DNA of 64,000 nt from Bacillota bacterium. Its GTDB lineage: Bacteria; Bacillota; Bacilli; Paenibacillales; NBRC-103111. The notes below the pieces were generated by a model. That model was not told the origin of the DNA. It searched no databases and was given only the letters and a program-made list of their open reading frames with translations. The stretch lies in contig JAEWGW010000016.1 of assembly GCA_023388055.1 (NCBI GenBank), positions 319,277 to 383,276 of the forward strand. The letters are read 5' to 3'. This document shows, one piece after another, positions 7,031 through 16,477 of this stretch; the stretch's first letter is position 1, and each line of letters begins with the position of its first letter. Position numbers and translations under genes: made by a program.

Positions 7031-7855
7031 TTATCCTCGAATCAAGGATTCTGCACCGTCGATATAAATTTCGGTGCCAGTGACATGGGAGGCTTCGTCT
7101 GACGCCAGGAACAGCACCAGATTGGCCACCTCCCGGGGGGAACCGGGACCGTTGCGCAGAGGCTGGTCGCCGGCGGGGAATTCAACGGGAATCCGGATTT
7201 CCTCCACCTCCGGCAGTGTTTCTGTGCTTTCGTCAATATTGGTGGAGATGGCTCCAGGGCAAATCACATTCACCCGAATCCGGTATTGGGCCAGCTCCAG
7301 CGCAGCCATTTTGGCAAAGGCCACCTGGCCCGCCTTGGTGGTGCTGTAGGTGCTGAAGCCGAAGTTGGAGAAAATCCGGTTTCCGTTGACCGAGCTGGTA
7401 ATGATAATGCTGCCGCCTTGCTGCTTCAGATAGGGAATGGCATGTTTGACAGTGAGGAAGGTACCCTTCAGATTCACATCCACCGTTTTGCTCCATTCCT
7501 CCAGAGGCATGGATTCAATTGGGGAGAGAGTACCGTTGATACCCGCATTGGCAAACAGCACATGCAGCTTCCCTCCGAAGCGGTCGGTGCCTTCCTTGAA
7601 GGCTTTTTCGATTGCGGCTTCATCGGTAATATCCAAGGGCAGGGATACCGCTTCCCCGCCCCGGTCCCGGATGGCCTTCTCCACCTCGGCCAGCCGTTCC
7701 CCGTCCCGGTCTGCCAGCAAAAGACGGGCGCCGTGCCTTGCCAATAGAAGAGCCGCAGAACGTCCGATGCCGGAGGCGGCTCCGGTAACCAGAGCCACCC
7801 GGCCTTTCAGACGGGCATTGCCGTCTGTTTTAATTTCCAAAGGATGCCCGGTCAT
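7031..7855 (-). CDS. Short-chain dehydrogenase/reductase (classical SDR)
   Basis: This 274-residue protein is a classical SDR. The Rossmann glycine motif T-G-A-A-S-G-I-G sits near residue 25, N-A-G-I follows near 105, the catalytic Ser is in I-T-S-S-V-N-G, and Y-S-T-T-K supplies the Y-x3-K pair. It uses NAD(P)H on an unknown alcohol or sugar; similar proteins are often annotated glucose 1-dehydrogenase. ATG 7855 is preferred over GTG 7861 because AAGGAG lies 9 bp before the ATG but only 3 bp before the GTG. The start overlaps the end of glgC by 26 bp, so the two are translationally linked. Confidence 0.9.
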   Translation of the reverse strand: MTGHPLEIKTDGNARLKGRVALVTGAASGIGRSAALLLARHGARLLLADRDGERLAEVEKAIRDRGGEAVSLPLDITDEAAIEKAFKEGTDRFGGKLHVLFANAGINGTLSPIESMPLEEWSKTVDVNLKGTFLTVKHAIPYLKQQGGSIIITSSVNGNRIFSNFGFSTYSTTKAGQVAFAKMAALELAQYRIRVNVICPGAISTNIDESTETLPEVEEIRIPVEFPAGDQPLRNGPGSPREVANLVLFLASDEASHVTGTEIYIDGAESLIRG

Positions 7856-9014
7856 AACCACTCACTCCTTCGCGATAACCACGAGTATAGGCATTCCAGC
7901 TGCCTTGGAGCTCTTCCTGGGAAACATTCCCGATTACACTGATTTGCTTGCGGGAGCCGCCGATGACAGCACCGTCCTCAATAATCGCTCCTTCGCCGAT
8001 AATGGCATGGGAGATCAACACATTCTTGCCGATGACCGCATTGGGCATGATAATGCTGTCGGTGACCAGACTGTTCTTGCCGATCCATACACCGTTGGAA
8101 ATAATTGAACGTCTGGCCCTTCCCTCCAGGTAGCAGTGCTGGTGGAGAAGAGAGGCGGAGCCCCGGTCATCCTCCATACGCAGCATTTCGTTCTGGAGAG
8201 TCAAGCTGCCGGCCACCCGCATCGGCCAGGAAGGGGGATTCAGCGTCAATTGGGCAGGGGAGCCCAACAGATCCATGTGGGTCCGCCAGAGAGTATCCAC
8301 TGTGCCCACATCCTTCCAGTATCCCTCAAAGGGGAAGGCATATACCCCGGCATCCTCCTTGAGCAGCTTCGGGATAATGTCCTTACCGAAGTCATGGGAG
8401 GATTTCGGATCGGCGGCATCCTGGATCAGCTGCTCCCGCAGCTCGGACCAGCGGAAGACATAAATGCCCATGGAAGCCAGATTGGATTCCGGACGGCGGG
8501 GTTTTTCCTGGAATGCCGTGATCCGGTGATCGGCGTCTACGGTCATAATCCCGAAGCGGCTTGCCTCCTCCAACGGTACCCGGATGACCGAGATGGTAGC
8601 AGAGGCTTTCCGCATGGTGTGGAAGCGTAGAATGTCACGGTAGTCCATGTGATAGATATGGTCGGCGGAGAGGATCAGCACATTCTCCGGGCGAAGCTTA
8701 TCCAGGTAGGCGATGTTCTTATAAATAGCGTCTGCTGTACCGGTATATCCTTCGTCCTGCTTCAAGCCGGCAGGGAGCATCGTGATGTTGGTGTTGTTGC
8801 TGCCCAGATGCTGGTGCAGGGTTTCCGCACGGTATTGGGTAAGCACCCCGATTTTGTCGATGCCTGCATTCAGGCAGTTGCTTAGCGGGAAATCGATCAG
8901 GCGGTATTGTCCGCCGAAGGAGACTGCCGGTTTAGCGTGGGTTAAAGTCAGCGGACGCAGTCGTTTTCCTTCTCCACCCGCAAGCAGCATAGCGATGCAA
9001 TTATTTGAATTCAT
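7830..9014 (-). CDS. glgC: Glucose-1-phosphate adenylyltransferase
   Basis: This 394-residue protein is ADP-glucose pyrophosphorylase, which makes ADP-glucose from ATP and glucose 1-phosphate. The N-terminal nucleotidyltransferase domain shows L-L-A-G-G-E-G-K-R-L-R-P-L-T and K-P-A-V-S-F-G-G; S-A-D-H-I-Y-H-M-D-Y holds the metal-binding Asp, and F-E-G-Y-W-K-D-V-G-T binds sugar phosphate. Residues from about 285 form the left-handed beta-helix (N-G-V-W-I-G-K-N-S-L-V ... I-G-E-G-A-I-I-E). ATG 9014 follows AAGGAGGA. Glycogen synthase and branching enzyme are absent here; instead it sits between a GH13 enzyme and an SDR, under a SigB-like promoter, suggesting stress-linked glycan turnover. Confidence 0.93.
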   Translation of the reverse strand: MNSNNCIAMLLAGGEGKRLRPLTLTHAKPAVSFGGQYRLIDFPLSNCLNAGIDKIGVLTQYRAETLHQHLGSNNTNITMLPAGLKQDEGYTGTADAIYKNIAYLDKLRPENVLILSADHIYHMDYRDILRFHTMRKASATISVIRVPLEEASRFGIMTVDADHRITAFQEKPRRPESNLASMGIYVFRWSELREQLIQDAADPKSSHDFGKDIIPKLLKEDAGVYAFPFEGYWKDVGTVDTLWRTHMDLLGSPAQLTLNPPSWPMRVAGSLTLQNEMLRMEDDRGSASLLHQHCYLEGRARRSIISNGVWIGKNSLVTDSIIMPNAVIGKNVLISHAIIGEGAIIEDGAVIGGSRKQISVIGNVSQEELQGSWNAYTRGYREGVSGYDRASFGN

Positions 9015-9091
9015 GATTGTTTCCTCCTTGTCGGGTTTGTTGTTGGCAGCCGCAAGCCGGCTGGGTCAGCATCCGTTCAATGGATCTATAA

Positions 9092-10858
9092 TTAACTCCC
9101 TTCAGGCTGCCAGGATCTATGTATGACCCGAAAGCTGAAACTATCCAATGGGATGGTCATGTGACCGTCGGCTACGGGGACATCCTCTCCAGTCCAGGCA
9201 TCCTTCCAGTCGTTGGTTTCCAGTGCAAGGGATACTTCCGCCGGTTCCTCGGAATGATTGATCCAGATGAGAGCGTGGGAGCCGTCGGTTACCCGTTCAT
9301 AGACAATAGCGGGATTTCCGCCCTCCGCTTGAAGCATCCGGTAACGTCCGGTGCTTAAAGCAGGGATGTTGCGCCTCAGATGGATGAGGGTTTTGAAGAA
9401 ATCCAGCAGCTCCTCATCCCGCATATCCGGATGCCATTCCATACACTTCCGGCAATCCGGATCGTCGCCGCCGGTCATGCCGTATTCATCGCCGTAAAAA
9501 ATACAGGGAGTGCCGGGGTAGGTAAGCATGAACAGAAAAGCATGCTTCAGCTTGCGCTTGTCCTCAATCCGGCTGGCTACCCGGCCCGTATCATGGCTGC
9601 CCAGCAGATTAAAAAGGACCTCATGAGCCTGCTCCGGATACCGTACGGATAAGCGGGCGACGGTTTCGGCAAAGCTTGCCCCGTCCAATGACTCGCCCTC
9701 AAAGTAATCCAGAATTCGTTTGCCCAAGGGATAGTTCATCGCAGAATCGAATTGGTCACCCTGCAGCCAGGGATTGGCATCCGTCCAGCATTCACCGACA
9801 ATATAAGCCTCGGGATTAATGGACTTGACCAGCCTTCGGAAATGCCGCCAGAACTCATGGTCAATTTCATTGGCCACGTCCAGCCTCCAGCCGTCAATTC
9901 CCGATTCCTCCATCCAATACCGGGTGACAGTGAGCAGATACTCCTGCACCTCAGGATGGGCCGTATTCAGCTTGGGCATATGTCCGAAGTTGCCGAAGGT
10001 ATCATAGTTGGGCTGCCCGTCCTCTCCGCGAATCGGATAAGAATGAACATGGAACCAATCCTTGTAGGGAGACTTTTCTCCCCGGTTCAGCACATCCACG
10101 AATTGCTCCATGGCTTCACTGCAGTGGTTAAATACCGCATCCAGAACAACCTTGATTCCACGCTGGTGGCATTCGTCCACCAGTGCTTTCAGTTCCTTCT
10201 TGTCACCCAGATTGGGGTCAATCTGCTTGTAGTCGGAAATATCATATTTATGACAGGAAGGGGAGGAGAAGATGGGCGTTAAATACAAGGCGTTTACTCC
10301 CAATTCCTCCAGATAATCCAGCCGTTCGCGGATTCCCTTCAAATTTCCTCCGAAGGCCCCGTCCAACTGGGGCTCGTCCCCCCAATGGAGAAACTTCCCT
10401 TCCTCCTGAGACTCATCGTAATCGGAGGGAAGATTGAAACGGTCCGGCATAATCTGATAGAACACCGCTTTTTTGGCCCAATCAGGTACTTGAAAAACCT
10501 CGGATTCATGCAGGTACGGATATTCAAAATACATACCTGCATCGGACGGAGGGGAATCCGAAAATCCTACCTCTGAAAACCAACACTGTTCCTCTCCCTG
10601 CTGCAGCCGGAAAGCGTAGCACATCCGTCTTTTGGACGGGATGACCGGGTAGAACCAATAATCAAACAGCGTGTCCGCTGCAATTTTCTCCATGGCGAAT
10701 TCCTGTTGACCGGCTCCCCAGTCATATTTGTCTCCTACATGTACGAAAACCTGCTCCGCATCATTTCGTTTGACACGCAGCCGGAGATGAACGGTTTCGT
10801 GATTGTAGGCATATGCCCAGCTTCCGCCTGCGGCATGATACACTGCTTCAGCCTGCAT
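9092..10858 (-). CDS. GH13 alpha-glucan hydrolase (neopullulanase/cyclomaltodextrinase type)
   Basis: This 588-residue enzyme has an N-terminal CBM34-like domain (about 1-125), then a GH13 barrel. The catalytic residues are D327 (G-W-R-L-D-V-A-N-E), E356 (V-G-E-C-W) and D423 (G-S-H-D-T-G-R). The CBM34 domain and length fit intracellular neopullulanase, maltogenic amylase or cyclomaltodextrinase, which split cyclodextrin, pullulan and maltodextrin. No signal peptide is seen, so it is cytoplasmic. ATG 10858 is chosen: GAGAGGAGGTG is correctly placed, whereas the longer TTG start at 10876 would put the ribosome site inside the gene. It is first in the operon with glgC 77 bp downstream. Confidence 0.92.
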   Translation of the reverse strand: MQAEAVYHAAGGSWAYAYNHETVHLRLRVKRNDAEQVFVHVGDKYDWGAGQQEFAMEKIAADTLFDYWFYPVIPSKRRMCYAFRLQQGEEQCWFSEVGFSDSPPSDAGMYFEYPYLHESEVFQVPDWAKKAVFYQIMPDRFNLPSDYDESQEEGKFLHWGDEPQLDGAFGGNLKGIRERLDYLEELGVNALYLTPIFSSPSCHKYDISDYKQIDPNLGDKKELKALVDECHQRGIKVVLDAVFNHCSEAMEQFVDVLNRGEKSPYKDWFHVHSYPIRGEDGQPNYDTFGNFGHMPKLNTAHPEVQEYLLTVTRYWMEESGIDGWRLDVANEIDHEFWRHFRRLVKSINPEAYIVGECWTDANPWLQGDQFDSAMNYPLGKRILDYFEGESLDGASFAETVARLSVRYPEQAHEVLFNLLGSHDTGRVASRIEDKRKLKHAFLFMLTYPGTPCIFYGDEYGMTGGDDPDCRKCMEWHPDMRDEELLDFFKTLIHLRRNIPALSTGRYRMLQAEGGNPAIVYERVTDGSHALIWINHSEEPAEVSLALETNDWKDAWTGEDVPVADGHMTIPLDSFSFRVIHRSWQPEGS

Positions 10859-10907
10859 CCGCACACCTCCTCTCAAAAATAGCCATCATGGCTGCTCCTG
10901 CCCATGC

Positions 10908-10932
10908 ATGACCTTGTGATAACTTATTAAAC
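10908..10932 (-). promoter_or_regulatory. SigB-like promoter for the GH13-glgC-SDR-DUF1328 operon
   Basis: On the minus strand a perfect extended -35, AGGTTTAA (hexamer GTTTAA at 10932-10927), is followed after 13 bp by GGTCAT (10913-10908), four of six matches to the SigB -10 GGGTAT. The weak -10 keeps confidence moderate. Confidence 0.5.
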
Positions 10933-11108
10933 CTGGCCGGAGAAGAAGAAACAGGGAAAAAGCAAAAATTTAGCCACTGGTCCAAAAAACCTGTCCTCTT
11001 TCTAGACATGCTGCAAAAGGGTGAGCTATTATTAAGAGATAGATACCGTTTTCTTCGTTTTATATCATCGGTTATCAGAAACATCCGCTAATTAATGAGG
11101 TGAATGAT

Positions 11109-12263
11109 ATGCGTATTGCCATTGTGGACGATAATCTTATCAACCAAATGATCATCGAAAAAATATTGGACGGCGCCGGCTTCCTCAATCATGTTTCCTT
11201 TAATAATGCAGGGGAGCTGTTCTCTTACCTGGGGATGGAACAGCAGCAGGCAGACCGTGTGGAGGCTACACCCGACTTAATTCTGATGGATATGATGATG
11301 CCCGGTGTGGATGGGATCGAGGCTTGCCGGAGGATTCTGGGTGTAGAGAAGCTGAAGGATATTCCCATCATTATCGTGACAGCTCTGGGCGATTCCAATA
11401 AGCTGGCGGAGGCATTGGACGCAGGCGCTACAGACTATGTGGTGAAGCCGGTGAACAAGATCGAGCTTCTGGCCCGGATCCGGGTTGCCCTGCGTCTGCG
11501 GGCGGAGCTAAATTGGCATAAAGCCAAGGAGAGAGATATGTCTCTGGAGCTGGCGCTGGCCAAGCAGGTGCAGGAGAGCGTTCTGAGCAAACCCTTCGAG
11601 AAGGACAAGCTGCGGATTGAAGCCGTTTATCAGCCGTCCATGGTTTTGGCCGGGGATTTCTACTTCTGGCAGCAGCTGGATGATGGCAAATATGGCATCA
11701 TACTGCTGGACATGATGGGACATGGTATTTCATCCTCTCTTATGTGTATGTATATCGCTTCGGCTCTTCAGGACGCCATGCAAAAGAATCCCGATCCCGT
11801 CGAGGTGGTCAGTCTGCTGAACACCCACATGCTGCGTCTGCAGAACAAGGACAAGTGGGTGCGGTATTATTTTACCGCCATCTATTTGATTATGGATCCC
11901 CGCGCCCGCACCGTGGAATATGTGAATGCCGGCCACCCGGAGGGGCTTCTGCTGGCCGACGGTGAAGAGATGCACAGACTGCACTCCGGCGGATGTGCGG
12001 TGGGCTTCGATGATCCTATTCAGCTGGAGAAACGGACCATTCATTATAAGGAGCACATGAAGCTGCTGCTGTTTACGGACGGCTTTCTCGAAGCCTGCGG
12101 ATCGGATTGGGACAGCTCCACGGACAGCATTGCCGAATTGTTCCTCACCCGGCCGGAGCTGAGTGCGGCGGATTTGGCCGATAAGCTGATCGATGGGGGT
12201 AAATTGAATGAAAAGCGTGATGATTATTGTCTTTTATCCATAGAGGCGGGCAAGCTGGCCTGA
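11109..12263 (+). CDS. Response regulator with PP2C (SpoIIE/RsbU-type) phosphatase output, RsbY-like
   Basis: This 384-residue protein joins a receiver domain (about 1-120; D-D-N acid pocket, phospho-acceptor D61 in L-M-D-M-M-M-P-G, K in V-V-K-P) to a PP2C/SpoIIE phosphatase domain (about 155-384) with metal motifs L-A-G-D-F-Y, L-L-D-M-M-G-H-G and Y-V-N-A-G-H. Such proteins dephosphorylate an RsbV-type anti-anti-sigma factor and so free SigB. Bacillus cereus RsbY has this same REC-PP2C design and is driven by the hybrid kinase RsbK; a hybrid kinase follows here 37 bp downstream. ATG 11109 follows GAGGTG; GTG 11100 is less well placed. Direct action on the RsbV encoded at 18935 is inferred. 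Confidence 0.9.
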   Translation: MRIAIVDDNLINQMIIEKILDGAGFLNHVSFNNAGELFSYLGMEQQQADRVEATPDLILMDMMMPGVDGIEACRRILGVEKLKDIPIIIVTALGDSNKLAEALDAGATDYVVKPVNKIELLARIRVALRLRAELNWHKAKERDMSLELALAKQVQESVLSKPFEKDKLRIEAVYQPSMVLAGDFYFWQQLDDGKYGIILLDMMGHGISSSLMCMYIASALQDAMQKNPDPVEVVSLLNTHMLRLQNKDKWVRYYFTAIYLIMDPRARTVEYVNAGHPEGLLLADGEEMHRLHSGGCAVGFDDPIQLEKRTIHYKEHMKLLLFTDGFLEACGSDWDSSTDSIAELFLTRPELSAADLADKLIDGGKLNEKRDDYCLLSIEAGKLA

Positions 12264-12300
12264 CCAATCTAATTGTTTTTCGAAAGAAGGGAGTATGGGC

Positions 12301-15144
12301 ATGACCATACGCAATAAACTGCTCGCCGGCATGAGCATTCTGCTCATTGTAATGTTTTGCATCGCAGGCTTGGGAATGAACCGGTTGACCACGATGAACA
12401 AGGATATCGGGGCCACCTATGATGAGATGTATGCCAATGTGAAGGATAGTCAGCAGTTCCAGGTCATCACCAACGATATCGGCCGCAATCTGGTCAGTCT
12501 GCTGGTCAACAACCCCATCATGACCCAGAGGGAAATTCTCGAGCGCCTGGCCGAGAATGACAGGGACATGCGCAAGCTGTTTGAGGATTCGCGGGCGAAG
12601 TATCAGGATGCCCAACAATCCCAGGTGACGGAGGAGGCCGTTGAGGCCATCACCCGTTACTTGAACTATAAGGATACGATTGTGAATTATGTCATGAACA
12701 ACCGGCTGGATGATGCGGTGCTGCTCCGCAGCTCCGAAGGCCTGAAGCTTCAGCAGGAGATTCAGGAAAAGAACGATGCTTTGGGAGACTTCAACCAGAA
12801 CCGGATGGACCTGGTGTTGAAGGAAGGGACCGAGGATAACCGCAAAACCCTCCAATATACCATCAGTCTGATGATTTTGGGACTGGTGCTGGTCCTTATG
12901 ATTACATATTGGATTATTCAAAGCATCTCCAAGGGCTTTAACCGTCTGTCCGCGCTGGTTCCCCGGACGGCTACGGATACTCTTGTTCCGGTAGAATTTA
13001 CGGAGGATGGCGGGAAGGATGAAATCAGCGAGGTTATCCGTTTATTCAACCGGCTGTTCCGGGACTTGTCCTTGCAGCGTGCCCGGGAGCAGGAATTCAA
13101 CAAGAAGAATGAAGAGGAAGCCTGGCTGAAAACGCAGCTGAACAGCATCATGCTGATTCTTCAGGGCCGTACCGATCTAAAGGAGGTAGGCCAGGGTTTT
13201 GTGCGCCAAATCGCTCCTTTGGTGGACGCTGTCTATGGGGGCTTCTACATCTCTGATTCAGAGCAGCCCAAAGCGAGCATGTATACGCTGGTGGGAAGCT
13301 ATGCCGTACAGCCGGGGGCAATCCGCAATGTATACCATCTGGGTCAAGGGCTTATCGGTCAATGCGCCGCGGACAACCGCTGGATCAGACTGCAGGAGCG
13401 CTCCGACAACCCGGTCCGTATTGAGCTTTCGCCAGGGGAGCTGACTTTAAGCGAGGTTCTGATCATTCCTTTTTCCTATGAGGGCAATGTGATGGCCGTT
13501 CTGGAAATTGGCTCTGTGCATCCGTTTTCCCCGCTGCATGTAGCATTGCTTGAGCAGGTTACACAAAATGTGGGAACGGTGCTTAACAGCATTATGGGAC
13601 GCATCCGCGTAGAAGAGCTGCTCCGCACCTCGCAAATATTGACGGAAGAATTGCAGACTCAATCCGAGGAGCTACTAACCCAGTCCGATGAACTCCGGGT
13701 GACCAATGAAAAGCTGGAGGAGCAGGCGGGAGCATTGAGGAAATCGGAGGAGTTGCTCCAGCAGCAGCAGGAGGAGCTTGCGGCAACGAACGAGGAGCTT
13801 ACGCTGAAAACCACCCTTCTGGAGGAGCAGGTCCGTTTGGGGAGAGAGAAAAACATCGAAGTGGAGCGGGCCAACAAGGTTCTGGAGCATCAGGCGGTAG
13901 AGCTGGAGCTGGCTTCCCGGTACAAGTCCGAGTTCCTGGCCAATATGTCCCATGAGCTCCGGACTCCCTTGAACAGTATGATGATCCTGTCCCTGATGCT
14001 TCAGGAAAACAGAGAGGGCAATCTGACGGAGAAGCAGCGGGAATATGCCGCGGCCATTCACGGAGCCGGCGGCGACCTGCTGCGGCTCATTAATGATGTG
14101 CTGGATTTGTCCAAGGTGGAGGCAGGCCATATGGAGATTCATGTGGAGCCTCTGGAAATTAAAGAAATTGTACAGTATGTGGAAAGAAGCTTTATGCCGC
14201 TGTCCGTCCGCAAAGGAGTGGAGCTGGTTATCCGTACAGGCGAGGATCTGCCGGAGGTGATCAATACCGACTCCCAGCGCCTGATGCAGATCATCGGAAA
14301 CCTGATGTCCAATGCCTTCAAGTTTACCTCCGACGGCAAGGTTACCTTCCGGCTGGAGCTAAGCGACGGCATGTGGCTGTTTATGATTGAGGATACCGGC
14401 ATTGGCATTCCCGAAAACCAGCAGGAGGAGATCTTCCAGGCTTTCCGCCAGGCGGACGGAACCATCAGCCGCAATTTCGGCGGCACGGGGCTTGGCTTGT
14501 CCATCAGCCAGAAGCTGGCCAGAGCGCTGGGCGGCAATATAACCGTGACCAGCGGTATGGGCCAAGGAAGCACCTTTATTCTGTGGGTGCCGTTGATTGC
14601 GCCTAATGCTTCGGGTACCAAAAATATCTTCCATCCCTTGGACCGTATCCAGGCCCAGGATCAGAGCATTGCGGACAATCGGTATCTGCTGGATAGAGCG
14701 GCTCCCATGGAGGCAGCTGTTTCGATTTCCGGAGAAGAGGATAATGACTCCGTAACAGACTCTTATCTGCATAAGATTCTGATTGTGGATGATGACATCC
14801 GGAATGTCTTTGCCTTGTCTGTGGCTCTGGAGGATGCTGGCCTGCAGGTGGTCTTTGCCGAAAACGGCGTGGATGCTCTGGAAATGCTGGCTGCGGATCA
14901 TCATGGCATTGACTTGGTGCTGATGGATATTATGATGCCTCGGATGGACGGATACGAAGCGATCCGGGAAATCCGGAAGATACCCGAATTAACCGATTTG
15001 CCGATTATTGCCGTCACGGCCAAGGCCATGAAGGAGGATCAGCAGAGGTGTATGGATGCCGGCGCATCGGATTATTTGACGAAGCCTATCGATATCAACC
15101 GGCTGCTGTCGCTGTTGAAGGTTTGGCTGCATAAGGAGGAATGA
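12301..15144 (+). CDS. Membrane hybrid sensor histidine kinase with GAF and C-terminal receiver domain (RsbK-like)
   Basis: This 947-residue protein has two N-terminal membrane helices (about 6-26 and 187-208) flanking an extracytoplasmic four-helix sensor, then a HAMP-like segment, GAF domain (about 280-430), a glutamine/glutamate-rich coiled coil (445-540), HisKA with H551 in M-S-H-E-L-R-T-P, an ATPase domain with D-T-G-I-G-I-P and G-G-T-G-L-G-L-S, and a receiver with D876 in L-M-D-I-M-M-P. ATG 12301 is favoured over ATG 12295 by its distance from AGAAGGGAG. It lies between the RsbY-like phosphatase and a second kinase whose start overlaps its stop. The order and domain content recall B. 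cereus RsbK. Confidence 0.92.
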   Translation: MTIRNKLLAGMSILLIVMFCIAGLGMNRLTTMNKDIGATYDEMYANVKDSQQFQVITNDIGRNLVSLLVNNPIMTQREILERLAENDRDMRKLFEDSRAKYQDAQQSQVTEEAVEAITRYLNYKDTIVNYVMNNRLDDAVLLRSSEGLKLQQEIQEKNDALGDFNQNRMDLVLKEGTEDNRKTLQYTISLMILGLVLVLMITYWIIQSISKGFNRLSALVPRTATDTLVPVEFTEDGGKDEISEVIRLFNRLFRDLSLQRAREQEFNKKNEEEAWLKTQLNSIMLILQGRTDLKEVGQGFVRQIAPLVDAVYGGFYISDSEQPKASMYTLVGSYAVQPGAIRNVYHLGQGLIGQCAADNRWIRLQERSDNPVRIELSPGELTLSEVLIIPFSYEGNVMAVLEIGSVHPFSPLHVALLEQVTQNVGTVLNSIMGRIRVEELLRTSQILTEELQTQSEELLTQSDELRVTNEKLEEQAGALRKSEELLQQQQEELAATNEELTLKTTLLEEQVRLGREKNIEVERANKVLEHQAVELELASRYKSEFLANMSHELRTPLNSMMILSLMLQENREGNLTEKQREYAAAIHGAGGDLLRLINDVLDLSKVEAGHMEIHVEPLEIKEIVQYVERSFMPLSVRKGVELVIRTGEDLPEVINTDSQRLMQIIGNLMSNAFKFTSDGKVTFRLELSDGMWLFMIEDTGIGIPENQQEEIFQAFRQADGTISRNFGGTGLGLSISQKLARALGGNITVTSGMGQGSTFILWVPLIAPNASGTKNIFHPLDRIQAQDQSIADNRYLLDRAAPMEAAVSISGEEDNDSVTDSYLHKILIVDDDIRNVFALSVALEDAGLQVVFAENGVDALEMLAADHHGIDLVLMDIMMPRMDGYEAIREIRKIPELTDLPIIAVTAKAMKEDQQRCMDAGASDYLTKPIDINRLLSLLKVWLHKEE

Positions 15145-16406
15145 AGGTGGAACCCGCGTCCCCTGTTCAAATACTGCTGGTGGATGACCACCCCGAAAAT
15201 CTGCTTGCCCTGGAGGCTGTTCTTTCCGATGAAAGCTATCAGCTTGTGAAGGCCTCCTCCGGGCACGAAGCGCTGCGTAAGGTGCTTCAAGGCGACTTTG
15301 CCGTTATTGTGCTGGATGTGCATATGCCCGATATGGACGGGCTGGAGACGGCTAAGTACATCAAGATGAGAGAGCGTTCCCGGGATACCCCCATCATCTT
15401 TATTACTGCTGCAGACCAGGACCCTGCGGTTTATTTTTCTGCGTATGCGCTGGGTGCTATTGATTATATCCGCAAGCCCTTTGTTCCGGAAATGCTGAAG
15501 TCCAAAATCGACGGTTTTGTCCGTCTGCACCGTTCAAATATGAAGCTGCAGCTGCAGAAGGAGCTGCTGCATCAGCAAACCATGGACCTGGAGAAGGCTA
15601 ATATTGAGGTTCATGCGGCTTCCTTGGTGAAAACCCGCTTTTTGGCCACCATGAGCCATGAAATCCGCACACCGCTGAACGGTGTTATCGGTGTTGCTGA
15701 TCTTCTGCTCGGGACACAGCTGGACGATGAGCAGCGTATGTATGTGGAAACCATCAAAAGCAGCGGCGATTCGCTTCTCCGGATGCTGAACGATATTTTG
15801 GATTTTGCCAAAATGGAAACGGGTAAGCTGAATCTCTCCGATTCCCCCTTTGATCTCCATGCTACGGTAATGGAGACGATGGATTTGTTCCAGGCGAAGG
15901 CGAGGCTTAAGGGAGTAGAGCTGCTACTGAACCTTTCCCCGGAGGTGGACAATCTGGTCAGCGGGGATGAGGCGAGGCTGCGGCAGATTCTCATGAACCT
16001 TATTGGCAATGCGGTCAAGTTTACCAATCAGGGCACGGTGTCCATCCTTATGCGGCCGTATACTGCTGCGAAACCTTCTGACGATATCTCCTCGCCTGTC
16101 CAATGGGTGGAGTTTGAGATTACCGACACGGGAGAGGGTATTCCTCCGGGCCGGGAGGAGGAGCTGTTCCGGCCGTTCACCCAGCTGTCCCCGTATATGA
16201 CCCGCAATCATGACGGGACCGGCCTGGGCCTGTCCATCTGCAAGCTTCTGGTGGAGCTGATGGGCGGGAATATCCGCTTTGAGCATGCCGCCTCCGGCCA
16301 AGGGGCCACCTTTATTTTTACGGTTTGCCTGATGATTCCCCAAACGGGGACCTCTGTTTCGGACTCCAGGTTCACGGGTAATAGTCAAGTAAGAAGCGGT
16401 GGTTAA
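15141..16406 (+). CDS. Soluble hybrid protein: receiver domain followed by histidine kinase
   Basis: This 421-residue cytoplasmic protein starts with a receiver (D-D-H acid pocket, D59 in V-L-D-V-H-M-P, K in R-K-P-F), followed by HisKA with H173 in M-S-H-E-I-R-T-P-L-N-G and an ATPase domain (D-T-G-E-G-I-P, G-T-G-L-G-L-S). No sensor or membrane segment is present, so its input is probably phosphate on the receiver. It could act as a second relay kinase coupled to the membrane kinase upstream. ATG 15141 overlaps the preceding stop (ATGA), a sign of translational coupling. Its phospho-target is unknown; the RsbY-like receiver is the nearest candidate. Confidence 0.92.
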   Translation: MKVEPASPVQILLVDDHPENLLALEAVLSDESYQLVKASSGHEALRKVLQGDFAVIVLDVHMPDMDGLETAKYIKMRERSRDTPIIFITAADQDPAVYFSAYALGAIDYIRKPFVPEMLKSKIDGFVRLHRSNMKLQLQKELLHQQTMDLEKANIEVHAASLVKTRFLATMSHEIRTPLNGVIGVADLLLGTQLDDEQRMYVETIKSSGDSLLRMLNDILDFAKMETGKLNLSDSPFDLHATVMETMDLFQAKARLKGVELLLNLSPEVDNLVSGDEARLRQILMNLIGNAVKFTNQGTVSILMRPYTAAKPSDDISSPVQWVEFEITDTGEGIPPGREEELFRPFTQLSPYMTRNHDGTGLGLSICKLLVELMGGNIRFEHAASGQGATFIFTVCLMIPQTGTSVSDSRFTGNSQVRSGG

Positions 16407-16477
16407 GAAAACAAGCCTACGCTTCCCGCTCCCCGGATAAGCTGTACGGGGTGCCCGCACATATAGGAGGGATTGTT

